A stretch of DNA of 26,522 bases, taken from positions 1-26,522 of the forward strand of contig JAQGFW010002276.1 of NCBI GenBank assembly GCA_030463445.1, given 5' to 3'. Below, piece by piece: positions 1-7,410 of the stretch. Origin of the DNA: Euplotes aediculatus. Its lineage: Eukaryota; Ciliophora; Spirotrichea; Euplotida; Euplotidae. The first letter of the stretch is position 1. Each line of letters opens with the position of its first letter. Below the pieces are notes generated by a model. That model was not told the origin of the DNA. It saw only the letters and a program-made list of their open reading frames with translations, and did not search any database. Made by a program: the position numbers and the translations under genes.

Positions 1-285
1 ACCCAAACTACAATAGCTGCAAAGATTTTCGTAAAAACCCATTTCCTTTCGCCTGTCCATGTAGTAACCCGACAGCTTTTTTGCCGAAATAATGGCTGCC
101 CACCACTGATTGCTCACCACAGGCAAGCCCATCAACGAAAACAATTCGAGCGGCATATCGGCCTGAGTAATAGCGTAAAGTTTATTTTCTTCAAATACAT
201 CTTTGCGAAGTTGAGCAAACCAAGCTTTTTGATACTCGGCGGCCTCGGTGGTGCATTTGAGTTGTTTTTCGTTGTTATTCGACAT
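1..285 (-). CDS. 2-hydroxyacyl-CoA dehydratase / benzoyl-CoA reductase-type subunit, N-terminal part (cut by window edge)
   Basis: Open frame of 95 codons read leftward from the ATG at 285-283 and running off the window. It contains MPLELFSLMGLPVV (about residues 44-57), WW at 61-62, and near the cut edge CSYCSLG. This resembles the HgdB/BcrB-BcrC/HadBC family, in which a conserved cysteine in this area ligates a [4Fe-4S] cluster and the enzyme dehydrates 2-hydroxyacyl-CoA or reduces an aryl-CoA using electrons from an ATP-driven activator. It starts 2 nt after the CapA stop codon, so it is probably the ninth gene of the cluster. A CoA-transferase in the same cluster could supply its CoA-ester substrate. 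Only the first quarter or so is visible. Subunit type and substrate cannot be decided, and no activator or second subunit is in view. Confidence 0.72.
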   Translation of the reverse strand, partial: MSNNNEKQLKCTTEAAEYQKAWFAQLRKDVFEENKLYAITQADMPLELFSLMGLPVVSNQWWAAIISAKKLSGYYMDRRKEMGFYENLCSYCSLG

Positions 286-287
286 AA

Positions 288-1409
288 TTATTCTGGCTGC
301 ACACTTACACCGTTTTTCTCTTTTTCTATCAAAAATGAAGTCTTAAAGCCTGCTTCTTTCGTTATTCTTTTTATGTATTCGATTGTTTCCATGCCTTTTT
401 CAACATTCAAAGGTCTCGGATTTCCATCTTTTTCAATCCAACAAGGTATAAAACCCACTTTTTTAATGCCGTTTTTGCTAAATTCAACACTCGCAATCAT
501 CGTATTTCTTGATTCTGGATGAAAAGGGTAGTTTGGATAATCGAGTATTCGCTCAAAACCAAAGAGTTTGGTGCGTTTTTTTGCCCATTCTAAGCGTTCG
601 GGACTGGCATTTTCTTCTACATTTAGAGCTTTTGTTACCGTTGCGAAGTTTCCTAAACCGTGAAAAATGGGCTTGCCTTTGTAAAATTCTATACCTTTCA
701 AAATATGTGCATGATGCCCCACAATAACGTCAGCACCTGCTTCAATGGCAGCTTTTGCCACTTGTCGCTCATACATGGCAATTTCCACGGGCGTATGCAC
801 CAAGCCTTTGTGCAGAGCCACCACCACAAAATCAACTTGATTTTTCAAGTTTTCAATGTCGGCTTGCATTCTTTCCAGCGAAACGGGTTCTGCAAAGGTA
901 AATACTTCGGGCTTTCCACCGGGGTTGGCATTGCTGAGTTCGTAATGTGTAATTACTCTCACATAAGCTACCCCTGCTTTTTTTTCATTTGCCCAAGATT
1001 CTCTCGGCCCTACGCAATTGTAGCTCAAAAAGCCTATTTTCAACCCTTCTTTTTCAAAAATAGCAGGTTTTCGGGCTTCATCAAGATTCATTCCTGCACC
1101 CGTAGTTTTGATTCCAAGCGATTGTAGCTTGCTGATGGAGTCTTCTACACCTGCTGCTCCTGCATCAAAGAAATGATTTCCTGCCAACGTAACCCCATGA
1201 AAAGCAGCGTTTTTCAGAGCTTCCAAATGCTCAGGTCTGGCGGGTGGAGCAGGAATATCAAAATGAGAATCCTTCCCTCGATTTGTATGTGGCACTTCCA
1301 CATGCCCTACCAATACATCTGCGGTTTTCAAGATTTCTCTTACCTCATCAAACAACAAATCGGGGTTTGGTTCATCTAAAATCAAATCGCCGACTAAAAA
1401 TACCTTCAT
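288..1409 (-). CDS. CapA-family metallophosphatase-like protein
   Basis: 373 residues with the CapA/PgsA calcineurin-like fold: GDLILD at 7-12, a glutamate in GHVEVP (35-40), GNHFFDAG at 77-84, ALHKG at 198-202 and GHHAH at 231-235, followed by GLGNF. These are the metal-site signatures of the family. There is no signal peptide or membrane anchor, so it is predicted cytoplasmic, unlike the membrane-linked CapA of poly-gamma-glutamate capsule synthesis, and no capB/capC homologue is present. The start ATG follows directly on the TAG stop of the MFS gene, and the dehydratase gene begins 2 nt after its stop, so it is translationally embedded in the cluster. Its role may be hydrolysis of a phosphorylated or peptide-like intermediate. 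That is inference only; the family is often annotated without biochemical proof. Confidence 0.85.
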   Translation of the reverse strand: MKVFLVGDLILDEPNPDLLFDEVREILKTADVLVGHVEVPHTNRGKDSHFDIPAPPARPEHLEALKNAAFHGVTLAGNHFFDAGAAGVEDSISKLQSLGIKTTGAGMNLDEARKPAIFEKEGLKIGFLSYNCVGPRESWANEKKAGVAYVRVITHYELSNANPGGKPEVFTFAEPVSLERMQADIENLKNQVDFVVVALHKGLVHTPVEIAMYERQVAKAAIEAGADVIVGHHAHILKGIEFYKGKPIFHGLGNFATVTKALNVEENASPERLEWAKKRTKLFGFERILDYPNYPFHPESRNTMIASVEFSKNGIKKVGFIPCWIEKDGNPRPLNVEKGMETIEYIKRITKEAGFKTSFLIEKEKNGVSVQPE

Positions 1410-2600
1410 CTATGCTTTTACAAATCGTTTCAAAATAAATATTCCTACTAAAGCTATGCTCACGATGGTCATAATCATGTACCAGCCTGCATCAAATCCA
1501 CCTGTTTTATCACGTAAAATGCCCAATAATTGTGGACCCAAATAGGCAGAAATACCTGTTAGTAAGCTAATTAGACCCATTACATTTCCTGTTTCTTTTC
1601 CTTTTATTACTTCGCCCGCAATACTATAATTTTGGTTGGTACAAGCAAAACTCGATGCCAAAACCAATATGGCTGCATAGGTAAAGATGGTTTGGTCTTT
1701 ACTGCTCAAAAAATACAAACTTACGATACTGATAGAAGTGAGCGTAATCACCGTCCACCATTTGCTGTATTTATCAGAGCAATATCCTGCAAAAAGATTG
1801 ACAGGAATAGCCAACAAATAGCCCATGCTGATAATCCAAGCGGTTTCTGTTTTTTTCATGCCAAAAAGTGCGTCGGCCGCCGAAGGTACAAAATAAGTAA
1901 TGGTCAATGACGACATCCCTGCCATTGAAATAACCATGCCCAAGCCCCAAACAAATGGCACTTTAAAAGCATTTACGGTTGTTGTTTCTGATTTTTCGCC
2001 CACTTGGTGCAACGAAGCCACTTCGCCTTGCGACTGGCGTTTGTAGAAAAAATAAATGACAATCAAGCTCAGAATATCGGTAACAATATAGCCTGCAAAA
2101 CCGTATCGCCAGCCGTAGTTTTCGGCTAAAGCCCCTGCCAATGGAGCTCCGATAACCGAAGCTAACGAAGAAACCGCCCCCACAATGCCCATAACTCGAC
2201 CTTTGAGGTGCGATGGTGCCGTGAGCGAAACCGCCGTAAGGATTGCTATGAAACAAAAACGATAACCTGCAATCCAAATGGCTCGGTTTGCCAAGGCTGA
2301 GTTAAAACCAGAAGATTGGCTCAGAAGCAATAAACCAACAATTACGATGGCAGTACCTACCAAAAGCACATTTTTTTCGCCCCATTTTTTGATAGAAAGC
2401 CCCGTTGGCACACTCAATAAAATGGCAATGATGCCATACATACCCGTAAATAAGCCAATTTGAGAAAAACTGAGGCTAAATTCTTTTTGGATAGATGGTA
2501 ATAGTGGTGAAAAACCCAGATTCGACATTTGCAGGCATAGCATAGCAAATAATGCTGCTGCAAAAGGCAAAATCCATTTTTTGTTAGAGCTTGATTCCAT
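1410..2600 (-). CDS. MFS transporter
   Basis: 396 residues, about 12 hydrophobic segments in two halves, with a cytoplasmic loop around residues 190-210. The first half carries GLFTGMYGI and a short loop with LSIKKWGEKN, the position of the MFS signature between segments 2 and 3. The second half has AGYCSDKYSKWW, the equivalent loop. It is a major facilitator superfamily permease of about normal length, probably an anion- or organic-acid-type importer or exporter. Substrate cannot be read from sequence. It lies between a secreted hydrolase (17 nt gap) and CapA (no gap), so uptake of the product released by the secreted hydrolases of this cluster is the natural inference. Confidence 0.9.
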   Translation of the reverse strand: MESSSNKKWILPFAAALFAMLCLQMSNLGFSPLLPSIQKEFSLSFSQIGLFTGMYGIIAILLSVPTGLSIKKWGEKNVLLVGTAIVIVGLLLLSQSSGFNSALANRAIWIAGYRFCFIAILTAVSLTAPSHLKGRVMGIVGAVSSLASVIGAPLAGALAENYGWRYGFAGYIVTDILSLIVIYFFYKRQSQGEVASLHQVGEKSETTTVNAFKVPFVWGLGMVISMAGMSSLTITYFVPSAADALFGMKKTETAWIISMGYLLAIPVNLFAGYCSDKYSKWWTVITLTSISIVSLYFLSSKDQTIFTYAAILVLASSFACTNQNYSIAGEVIKGKETGNVMGLISLLTGISAYLGPQLLGILRDKTGGFDAGWYMIMTIVSIALVGIFILKRFVKA

Positions 2601-2617
2601 AATTAAGAATTTAAAAA

Positions 2618-3505
2618 TTATTTAAAGTTTTTGGTTTCAACTCTCCAACCATCTTTACCACACCAATAGCAATTTTGTCCTACAAAAAGCTTCTTATTTT
2701 CATTTTTCCCTTTGAGCTGCCAATCAAGCCAGTTCAAAACCAATGGTGTGAAAGCACCACCGTGCGGCTGACGATATGTACCTCCATGCCCCACATTAAG
2801 GTTTGTCATAACGATTGGCACATGATTTACACGCTTGTAATCGTCCATAGCGTTTTTATAAGCAATGTCGGTGCTATCGCCAATTACGTATAAGATGGGC
2901 GTATGAAAGCTATTCAGTTTTTCCTTGTTCACCGAAGGCATACCAGGCAAATTAGAAGGTGGTGCACTGTTTAGCACGCCACTGTTCATTACCAAGGCAG
3001 TTTTAAAACGTGGGTCGCCAGCAACCTCAATAGTTTGCAAACCACCGCAGCTCATGCCTGCCACTGCTACGTTTTTGATGTCGATTTTTTGGTAGTAGGG
3101 ACTTGTTTTATCATTGTTTTGAGCAATTACCCAGTCGAGAGCCTCCAACATCATGGCTGAAGTAGTTCTTTTTCTTCTATCTTCATCTGTGAGTTTTGTA
3201 CCTTCTGGTACTAATGGCCCGATAGCCAAAATGAGGTATCCGTTGGAGGCGATTTCACTTAAAAAGTTTTGATGCTCTTCCGAAGAATTGGCACAACCTC
3301 CATTACCCCAAACCATTACGGGCAATTTGGGTGCTTTTGAAAGGTCGCTTGGTCTGTAAATACTGTGTTGGGAAAGTGTTTTTTCTCCAACTACGATAGC
3401 TTTATATGGCCCTGTGCCACCGTCTTCAATTGTTTTGGTGTTTTGGGCAAAGGTTTTCGAGCAGAAAAACAATGCCGATAAGCCGAGTAAAATTGTTTTT
3501 TTCAT
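2618..3505 (-). CDS. secreted alpha/beta hydrolase
   Basis: 295 residues. A lysine-start signal peptide ends near FA-QN (20/21), so the product is exported. The fold of alpha/beta hydrolases shows as VMVWGNGGC (63-71, oxyanion-loop region), nucleophile elbow GMSCGG with Ser152, an acid in GDSTD (Asp210 or Asp213), and the base in VGHGG (His240). The Cys after GNGG and the C-terminal CYWC pair could form disulfides in the periplasm. It resembles the dienelactone hydrolase/PET-hydrolase-like group more than lipases, but I cannot assign a substrate. It is transcribed after the CoA-transferase (48 nt gap) and before the MFS gene. It is the third secreted hydrolase of the cluster and is clearly different in sequence from the other two. 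Confidence 0.82.
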   Translation of the reverse strand: MKKTILLGLSALFFCSKTFAQNTKTIEDGGTGPYKAIVVGEKTLSQHSIYRPSDLSKAPKLPVMVWGNGGCANSSEEHQNFLSEIASNGYLILAIGPLVPEGTKLTDEDRRKRTTSAMMLEALDWVIAQNNDKTSPYYQKIDIKNVAVAGMSCGGLQTIEVAGDPRFKTALVMNSGVLNSAPPSNLPGMPSVNKEKLNSFHTPILYVIGDSTDIAYKNAMDDYKRVNHVPIVMTNLNVGHGGTYRQPHGGAFTPLVLNWLDWQLKGKNENKKLFVGQNCYWCGKDGWRVETKNFK

Positions 3506-3553
3506 GAGTAATAGTATTTGAATAATTGGGGTTGAATTATTTAGAAATCTTTT

Positions 3554-4792
3554 TTAAATAGCTTTGTTTTTCTTCAATTCTTGAATTTCATCGTCCGAAA
3601 AATGTAGAAAGTTCTTATAAATCGAAACATTATGTTCTCCTAAATCGGGAGCATTTTTTTCAAAACCGATGCTTGCTTCAGACATACTGATAGGTAAACC
3701 CATGCCCAGTACATCATCAGTTTGACCATATTTAGGATGTTCTACGGGTAAAGTTTCACCTCTTTCAATCACCGATGGGTCACGTACAGCTTCTTTCGGA
3801 CTGCGGACTTCGGCCGTAGGGACATTGTTGTTGTTGAATAATTCTACCAACAAAGCCGTACTGTATTGACTCGTAAAATCGTCAATGATTTTGTTCAATT
3901 CTTTTTCATTTTTTACACGGCTATCTCTTGTATTAAACCGCTCATCATCAGCCATTTCTGGCCTGCCGATAACTTTAAAAAGATTTCGTGCAAAAACTTC
4001 GGTGGGTGCGGCAATTGAAATAAATCCATCTTTACTCGGAAACATACCAAAAGGTGCAAGGCGAGGCACAGTCGTACCCGTGCGTTGAGAAACTCCGCAA
4101 CGTTCAAGAATATCAAAAGGCTCGCAAGCCACCATGCTGGTCAGCACGCCGAGCATTGAAATATCTACATATTGACCAATGCCAGTGTTGTGGCGGTGTT
4201 GTAAAGCTGCTAAAATACCAATCACACCAAAAAGTGGGGCGTTCATATCGGCAAACGGTACGCCAACCCGTATCGGTGGGTCGGTTTCTGCTCCCGAAGT
4301 CATCATCACACCGCTCAATGCCTGAATAATAGAATCCATCGCCTTGCGGTCGCCAGTGTTTTCGCTACTTCCAAAACCCGTAATGGCACAATAAATGATT
4401 TTTGGATTGATATTTTTGGCAAAATCATAACCAAATCCCAATTTATCCATCCCGCCTTTGCTGAAATTCTCTACGATAATATCAGCTTTTGCAATCAATT
4501 TTGTAAGAATTTGCTTCGCTTCGGGGTGTTTCAGATTTAGGGTAATACTTTCTTTATCTCGTAGGCGGTTTAGGGCTGAAATCGAAAAATCATCGTCGTT
4601 TTCTTTTACCAAAGAAACACCATTTTTGCCCAAATACGGAGCATTGTTTCGGCACACATCACCACCGTCGGGATTTTCAATTTTTATGACCCTTGCACCC
4701 AAACCAGCCAACAAAAATGTGGCATAGGGCCCTGCCAACGCTATGGTAAAATCTAAAACTGTGAGGCCTTCTAATGGGCGTTTATAGTTCAT
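3554..4792 (-). CDS. CaiB/BaiF (class III) CoA-transferase
   Basis: 412 residues, full family length. The N-terminal PLEGLTVLDFTIALAGPYAT, then GARVIKIENP, and an Asp in KAMDSIIQALSG (Asp153) match the formyl-CoA-transferase family, whose catalytic Asp forms a CoA anhydride during transfer of CoA between carboxylic acids. C-terminal NNVPTAEVRSPKE is also typical. Cytoplasmic. Its ATG overlaps the TGA stop of the upstream hydrolase gene (ATGA, 4 nt), strong evidence for coupled translation. In this setting it would activate an acid brought in by the MFS transporter or released by the hydrolases, giving a CoA thioester for the dehydratase-type enzyme at the window edge. Substrate and CoA donor are unknown. 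Confidence 0.93.
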   Translation of the reverse strand: MNYKRPLEGLTVLDFTIALAGPYATFLLAGLGARVIKIENPDGGDVCRNNAPYLGKNGVSLVKENDDDFSISALNRLRDKESITLNLKHPEAKQILTKLIAKADIIVENFSKGGMDKLGFGYDFAKNINPKIIYCAITGFGSSENTGDRKAMDSIIQALSGVMMTSGAETDPPIRVGVPFADMNAPLFGVIGILAALQHRHNTGIGQYVDISMLGVLTSMVACEPFDILERCGVSQRTGTTVPRLAPFGMFPSKDGFISIAAPTEVFARNLFKVIGRPEMADDERFNTRDSRVKNEKELNKIIDDFTSQYSTALLVELFNNNNVPTAEVRSPKEAVRDPSVIERGETLPVEHPKYGQTDDVLGMGLPISMSEASIGFEKNAPDLGEHNVSIYKNFLHFSDDEIQELKKNKAI

Positions 4793-5691
4793 CTAATCTG
4801 TAATTGTTTATTGAAAAAATCGAAAACCGATGGAAAAATGAGCGAAGTCATTTCGCCGTGGTTGGCTTCTACTTCTTTGTATTGTATGTTAAAATGTTCT
4901 TTTTCAAGATGTTTGGCCAATAATCGGCTACTTTCGAGCGATGGAGTAGCTCCTATGCCTTCACTCATAAAGATAGGTTTTGTCTTTAAATTTACCCAAG
5001 GGTAGGCCGCTTCATCAATAAACGGCCCTGACATTGGGGCGATGGCTTTCCACTTTTCGGCATATTTTGCACCCAAATACCAAGTGCCACCACTTCCCAT
5101 CGAATGTCCTGCTAAGAAAATATTTTTGGGGTCGGGTTGGTATTCTTTCATCACGATTTCAAGTACAGATAGTACCTCTTTTTCGCTCAAAGCCAGTAGT
5201 TTTTGTCGGGTGGTGTCAGTCGCAAAAACGGCTTTTTGCTTGGCTTGTTCGTCAGTTTTTCCGTACACCGCTGGCAATCTGAGTGGTGTACCATACGCAC
5301 CCAATGGAGAAAAACCAAGTGGAGAAAGGACTATAAAACCATATTTTTCAGCCAAAAGCAAACTAATTTTATTGCTACGTTCTACCAATGAATTTTCGTT
5401 GCCACCTCCGCCATGAAGCAAAACAATGAGTGGTGTTTTACCTGCTTGATAATTTGAGGGAACAAATAATCTGTAAGGCATTTTCTGACCAGTTTCGGCA
5501 AAAATATAACTGCGTTTTAGGTTGCCCTTTGCCCGAAAACTTGAATCGGCTTTTAATTCTGGAATTTGAATATTCGATAAAGTTTTCAGTTCTTCTTCCA
5601 ATTTTTCCTGAAAACCTGCCGTTGCCTGTGCAAAAACACGAGTAAAACCGAGAATTGCAAAAAGCGATAAAGAGGTAAATATTTTTTTCAT
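4789..5691 (-). CDS. secreted alpha/beta hydrolase, PHB-depolymerase/feruloyl-esterase-like
   Basis: 300 residues from the chosen start. The frame extends upstream to 5742, but the signal peptide (MKKIFTSLSLFAILGFTRVFA, cleaved before QA) begins at the ATG at 5691-5689, and an alternative ATG sits 6 nt earlier at 5697. The longer form would overlap the preceding gene and bury the signal sequence. It has oxyanion loop LLHGGGGNE (91-99), nucleophile elbow GHSMGSGG (Ser197) and a terminal NHGEM histidine, the layout of the esterase/PHB depolymerase (LpqC-like) group acting on polyester or feruloyl-type esters. The stop overlaps the CoA-transferase ATG. Periplasmic or secreted. It could release a hydroxy acid for the downstream enzymes, which is inference. 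Confidence 0.85.
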   Translation of the reverse strand: MKKIFTSLSLFAILGFTRVFAQATAGFQEKLEEELKTLSNIQIPELKADSSFRAKGNLKRSYIFAETGQKMPYRLFVPSNYQAGKTPLIVLLHGGGGNENSLVERSNKISLLLAEKYGFIVLSPLGFSPLGAYGTPLRLPAVYGKTDEQAKQKAVFATDTTRQKLLALSEKEVLSVLEIVMKEYQPDPKNIFLAGHSMGSGGTWYLGAKYAEKWKAIAPMSGPFIDEAAYPWVNLKTKPIFMSEGIGATPSLESSRLLAKHLEKEHFNIQYKEVEANHGEMTSLIFPSVFDFFNKQLQIR

Positions 5692-5708
5692 GAGCATATT
5701 ATTATTAT

Positions 5709-6617
5709 CTATTTCTTTTGAATACCTTCCGAAACTAACCAATTTAAAAACAAATCAGACCATTCATCTACTGGTTTGCCTTGTTTTTCTATACCATAAC
5801 CACCTTTTGCTCCACTAAACAGATGTATTTCAGCCGATTTTTGTACTTTTTTCCATTCCATAAACAAAGCCATGCAGCCAGCCGCCACATTAGGGTGGTC
5901 GATGTTGGAACAAATAAACAAAGGTGGAGCATTTTCGGGAACATTTACATCAATCAATGATGGGCCGTAATTTACCGCCAAAAAATTAGGACGAGATTCG
6001 GGAGAAGTATTCAAAACGGTATGAGCTATTGCTACGCCCCCACCCGCCGAAAATCCCAAAAAGCCAACTTTGTTAGGGTCGATGTTCCAGTCTTTGGCGT
6101 GTTTTCTTACTTCTAAAATTGCCTCGTTTGCATCGGCAGCAGCTTTATAAACAATCTCTGTTCCTTCAGGCTCAGTAGATGGATTGGCGTTGGCTTTATT
6201 GAATTTTTGAAAATCTTGAACTTCTACTCTAAACGCTGCTCCAAAGGGTTTTGACGGGTCTTTGGGGGCGGGCATTTGAGCATTGTCCATCAAACGATAT
6301 TTTAGTCCGATAGCTGCTATTCCGTTAGAATTGAGCCATTTTGCCATTTTTATTACATCGTTGTTCCAACTTAAAACTCGCATCGCACCCCCAGGGCAAA
6401 GTATAACCGCTGCACCTGTTGCCTTACTGGCTTCGGGCAAATAAACAGTGATACTTGGCTCTGTAACCTGACTGATAATATTGATTTCGTTGGTGGTTGT
6501 GTAGTTGATTTTTTCGTTGTTGGCTGGGCTTGGTTCTTTCACTTTCAGTTTTATAACTTCTTGTGCAAAAGCCATTTTTCCAACTAAAAAAATACTAAAA
6601 ATGATTACTTTTTTCAT
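5709..6617 (-). CDS. secreted alpha/beta hydrolase, acetyl-xylan-esterase-like, catalytic His not conserved
   Basis: 302 residues with a signal peptide ending near AFA-QE (18/19). The alpha/beta hydrolase core shows ILCPGGAMRVLSW (oxyanion region, 72-84), GLKYRL, nucleophile elbow GFSAGGG (Ser190), and an acid in CSNIDHPN (Asp240). Relatives in the BD-FAE/Axe-like group usually end in a KGGHGFG-type motif carrying the catalytic His. Here the equivalent is KGGYGI (Tyr274), so the base appears replaced. The nearby PVDEWSDLFLNWL tail is otherwise normal, and the frame is intact. It lies 10 nt after the OmpA-like gene and 17 nt before the next hydrolase. It may be a weakened or repurposed esterase, or another His (such as His241) may act as base. 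Confidence 0.82.
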   Translation of the reverse strand: MKKVIIFSIFLVGKMAFAQEVIKLKVKEPSPANNEKINYTTTNEINIISQVTEPSITVYLPEASKATGAAVILCPGGAMRVLSWNNDVIKMAKWLNSNGIAAIGLKYRLMDNAQMPAPKDPSKPFGAAFRVEVQDFQKFNKANANPSTEPEGTEIVYKAAADANEAILEVRKHAKDWNIDPNKVGFLGFSAGGGVAIAHTVLNTSPESRPNFLAVNYGPSLIDVNVPENAPPLFICSNIDHPNVAAGCMALFMEWKKVQKSAEIHLFSGAKGGYGIEKQGKPVDEWSDLFLNWLVSEGIQKK

Positions 6618-6627
6618 CTGAATCGCT

Positions 6628-7410
6628 TTAAAAAATACGAATTTCTACTCTTCGTTTGGCAACATCGTTGATGCCATCGGCTGTTTCGGGTTTGGATTTT
6701 ATTATCAGTTTTATGTTATCTTTTGCAAAACCCAATCCTTCAAATATATCATAAAGTTTGCTTGCTCTTAACTCTGCTATTTTCTCTTTTTCGGTTAATT
6801 TTTGCCCATTTGATAATAATGAAGTGCCTCTAAAAGTTTTAATTTCAATGTTTTTTATACCGTTCAGCTTAGCAATCCTTACCACTTCGCCTACAATTCG
6901 GGTTTTATGAAGTGAGAGAAAATCACTATCAAAATCGAATAATACTGTGAAATTTCGAGTATCATCGGCGAATGGCTCATTTTTAGGATACGGAATTGGC
7001 GGTGGCGGCTCAAGTCCATCTTGGGCGGGCAATAAAGTATTGCAACTGAGGTCTAATTCGGGCATTACCGAAATCGTGACGGGTTCTAAAACAATGCCTC
7101 CGCACAATCTACTACCATCTTTTATTTTACCTTCTACCAACACTTGGTGTTTTAGCTGTGGTGGATAAAACGAACTACCACTCCGCCCCTGCTGACCTAA
7201 ATAGTAAGTTTCGCCCTCATACTCTACCAGCCAACAAGGAAAGGTTTTTGAGTCTCTGATGATGGGGCAGGTGATGAAATTTCGGATTGATGAATTCGGA
7301 TTTTGGATTTTTTGTTGAGCAAAAAGTGTAGCCGAAATTAGTGGAATTAGTTGAATTAAAACCATTTGCGTAATCAATCGTAAATCCCAAATCGTAAAGC
7401 GTAAATTCAT
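6628..7410 (-). CDS. OmpA-domain envelope protein
   Basis: 260 residues. The C-terminal half (about 150-260) matches the OmpA/MotB peptidoglycan-binding fold: FTVLFDFDSD, then a long helix with ELRASKLYDIFEGLGF and the closing NDVAKRRVEIRI, whose Asp/Arg pair contacts peptidoglycan in the family. The N-terminal half has four cysteines (PC, LCGG and SCN contexts) and a proline-rich stretch (EPPPPIPYP). The ATG at 7410 overlaps the TAA of the cytochrome gene (TAATG). A second possible start at 7365 gives a cleaner signal peptide (MVLIQLIPLISATLFA). The first 15 codons look like a captured intergenic repeat, see the repeat at 7361-7408. It probably anchors or organises the secreted enzymes at the cell wall, which is inference. 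Confidence 0.78.
   Translation of the reverse strand: MNLRFTIWDLRLITQMVLIQLIPLISATLFAQQKIQNPNSSIRNFITCPIIRDSKTFPCWLVEYEGETYYLGQQGRSGSSFYPPQLKHQVLVEGKIKDGSRLCGGIVLEPVTISVMPELDLSCNTLLPAQDGLEPPPPIPYPKNEPFADDTRNFTVLFDFDSDFLSLHKTRIVGEVVRIAKLNGIKNIEIKTFRGTSLLSNGQKLTEKEKIAELRASKLYDIFEGLGFAKDNIKLIIKSKPETADGINDVAKRRVEIRIF
7361..7408. repeat. AATCGTAAATC-type repeat units forming the 5' end of the OmpA-like gene
   Basis: The plus strand holds AATCGTAAATC at 7376-7386 and the related AAATCGTAAAGCGTAAATTC at 7389-7408. The same 11-mer recurs at 10244-10254 in an intergenic inverted repeat. In reverse these units encode the N-terminal residues MNLRFTIWDLRLI. A second low-complexity stretch, GGATTTTGGATTTTTTG (about 7299-7315), encodes the later QKIQNPNS. 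Such ATTTACGATT and GGATTTTGGATT stretches are familiar intergenic elements in Bacteroidota. That statement comes from memory and was not searched. Confidence 0.5.

Noticed and set aside
288-1409. A poly-gamma-glutamate capsule locus
   Set aside because: Only the CapA family is present; no capB or capC homologues, and the neighbours are hydrolases and CoA enzymes.
211-1438. Open frames on the plus strand opposite the CapA and MFS genes
   Set aside because: They are shadows of well-supported minus-strand genes, with no family features and odd residue composition.
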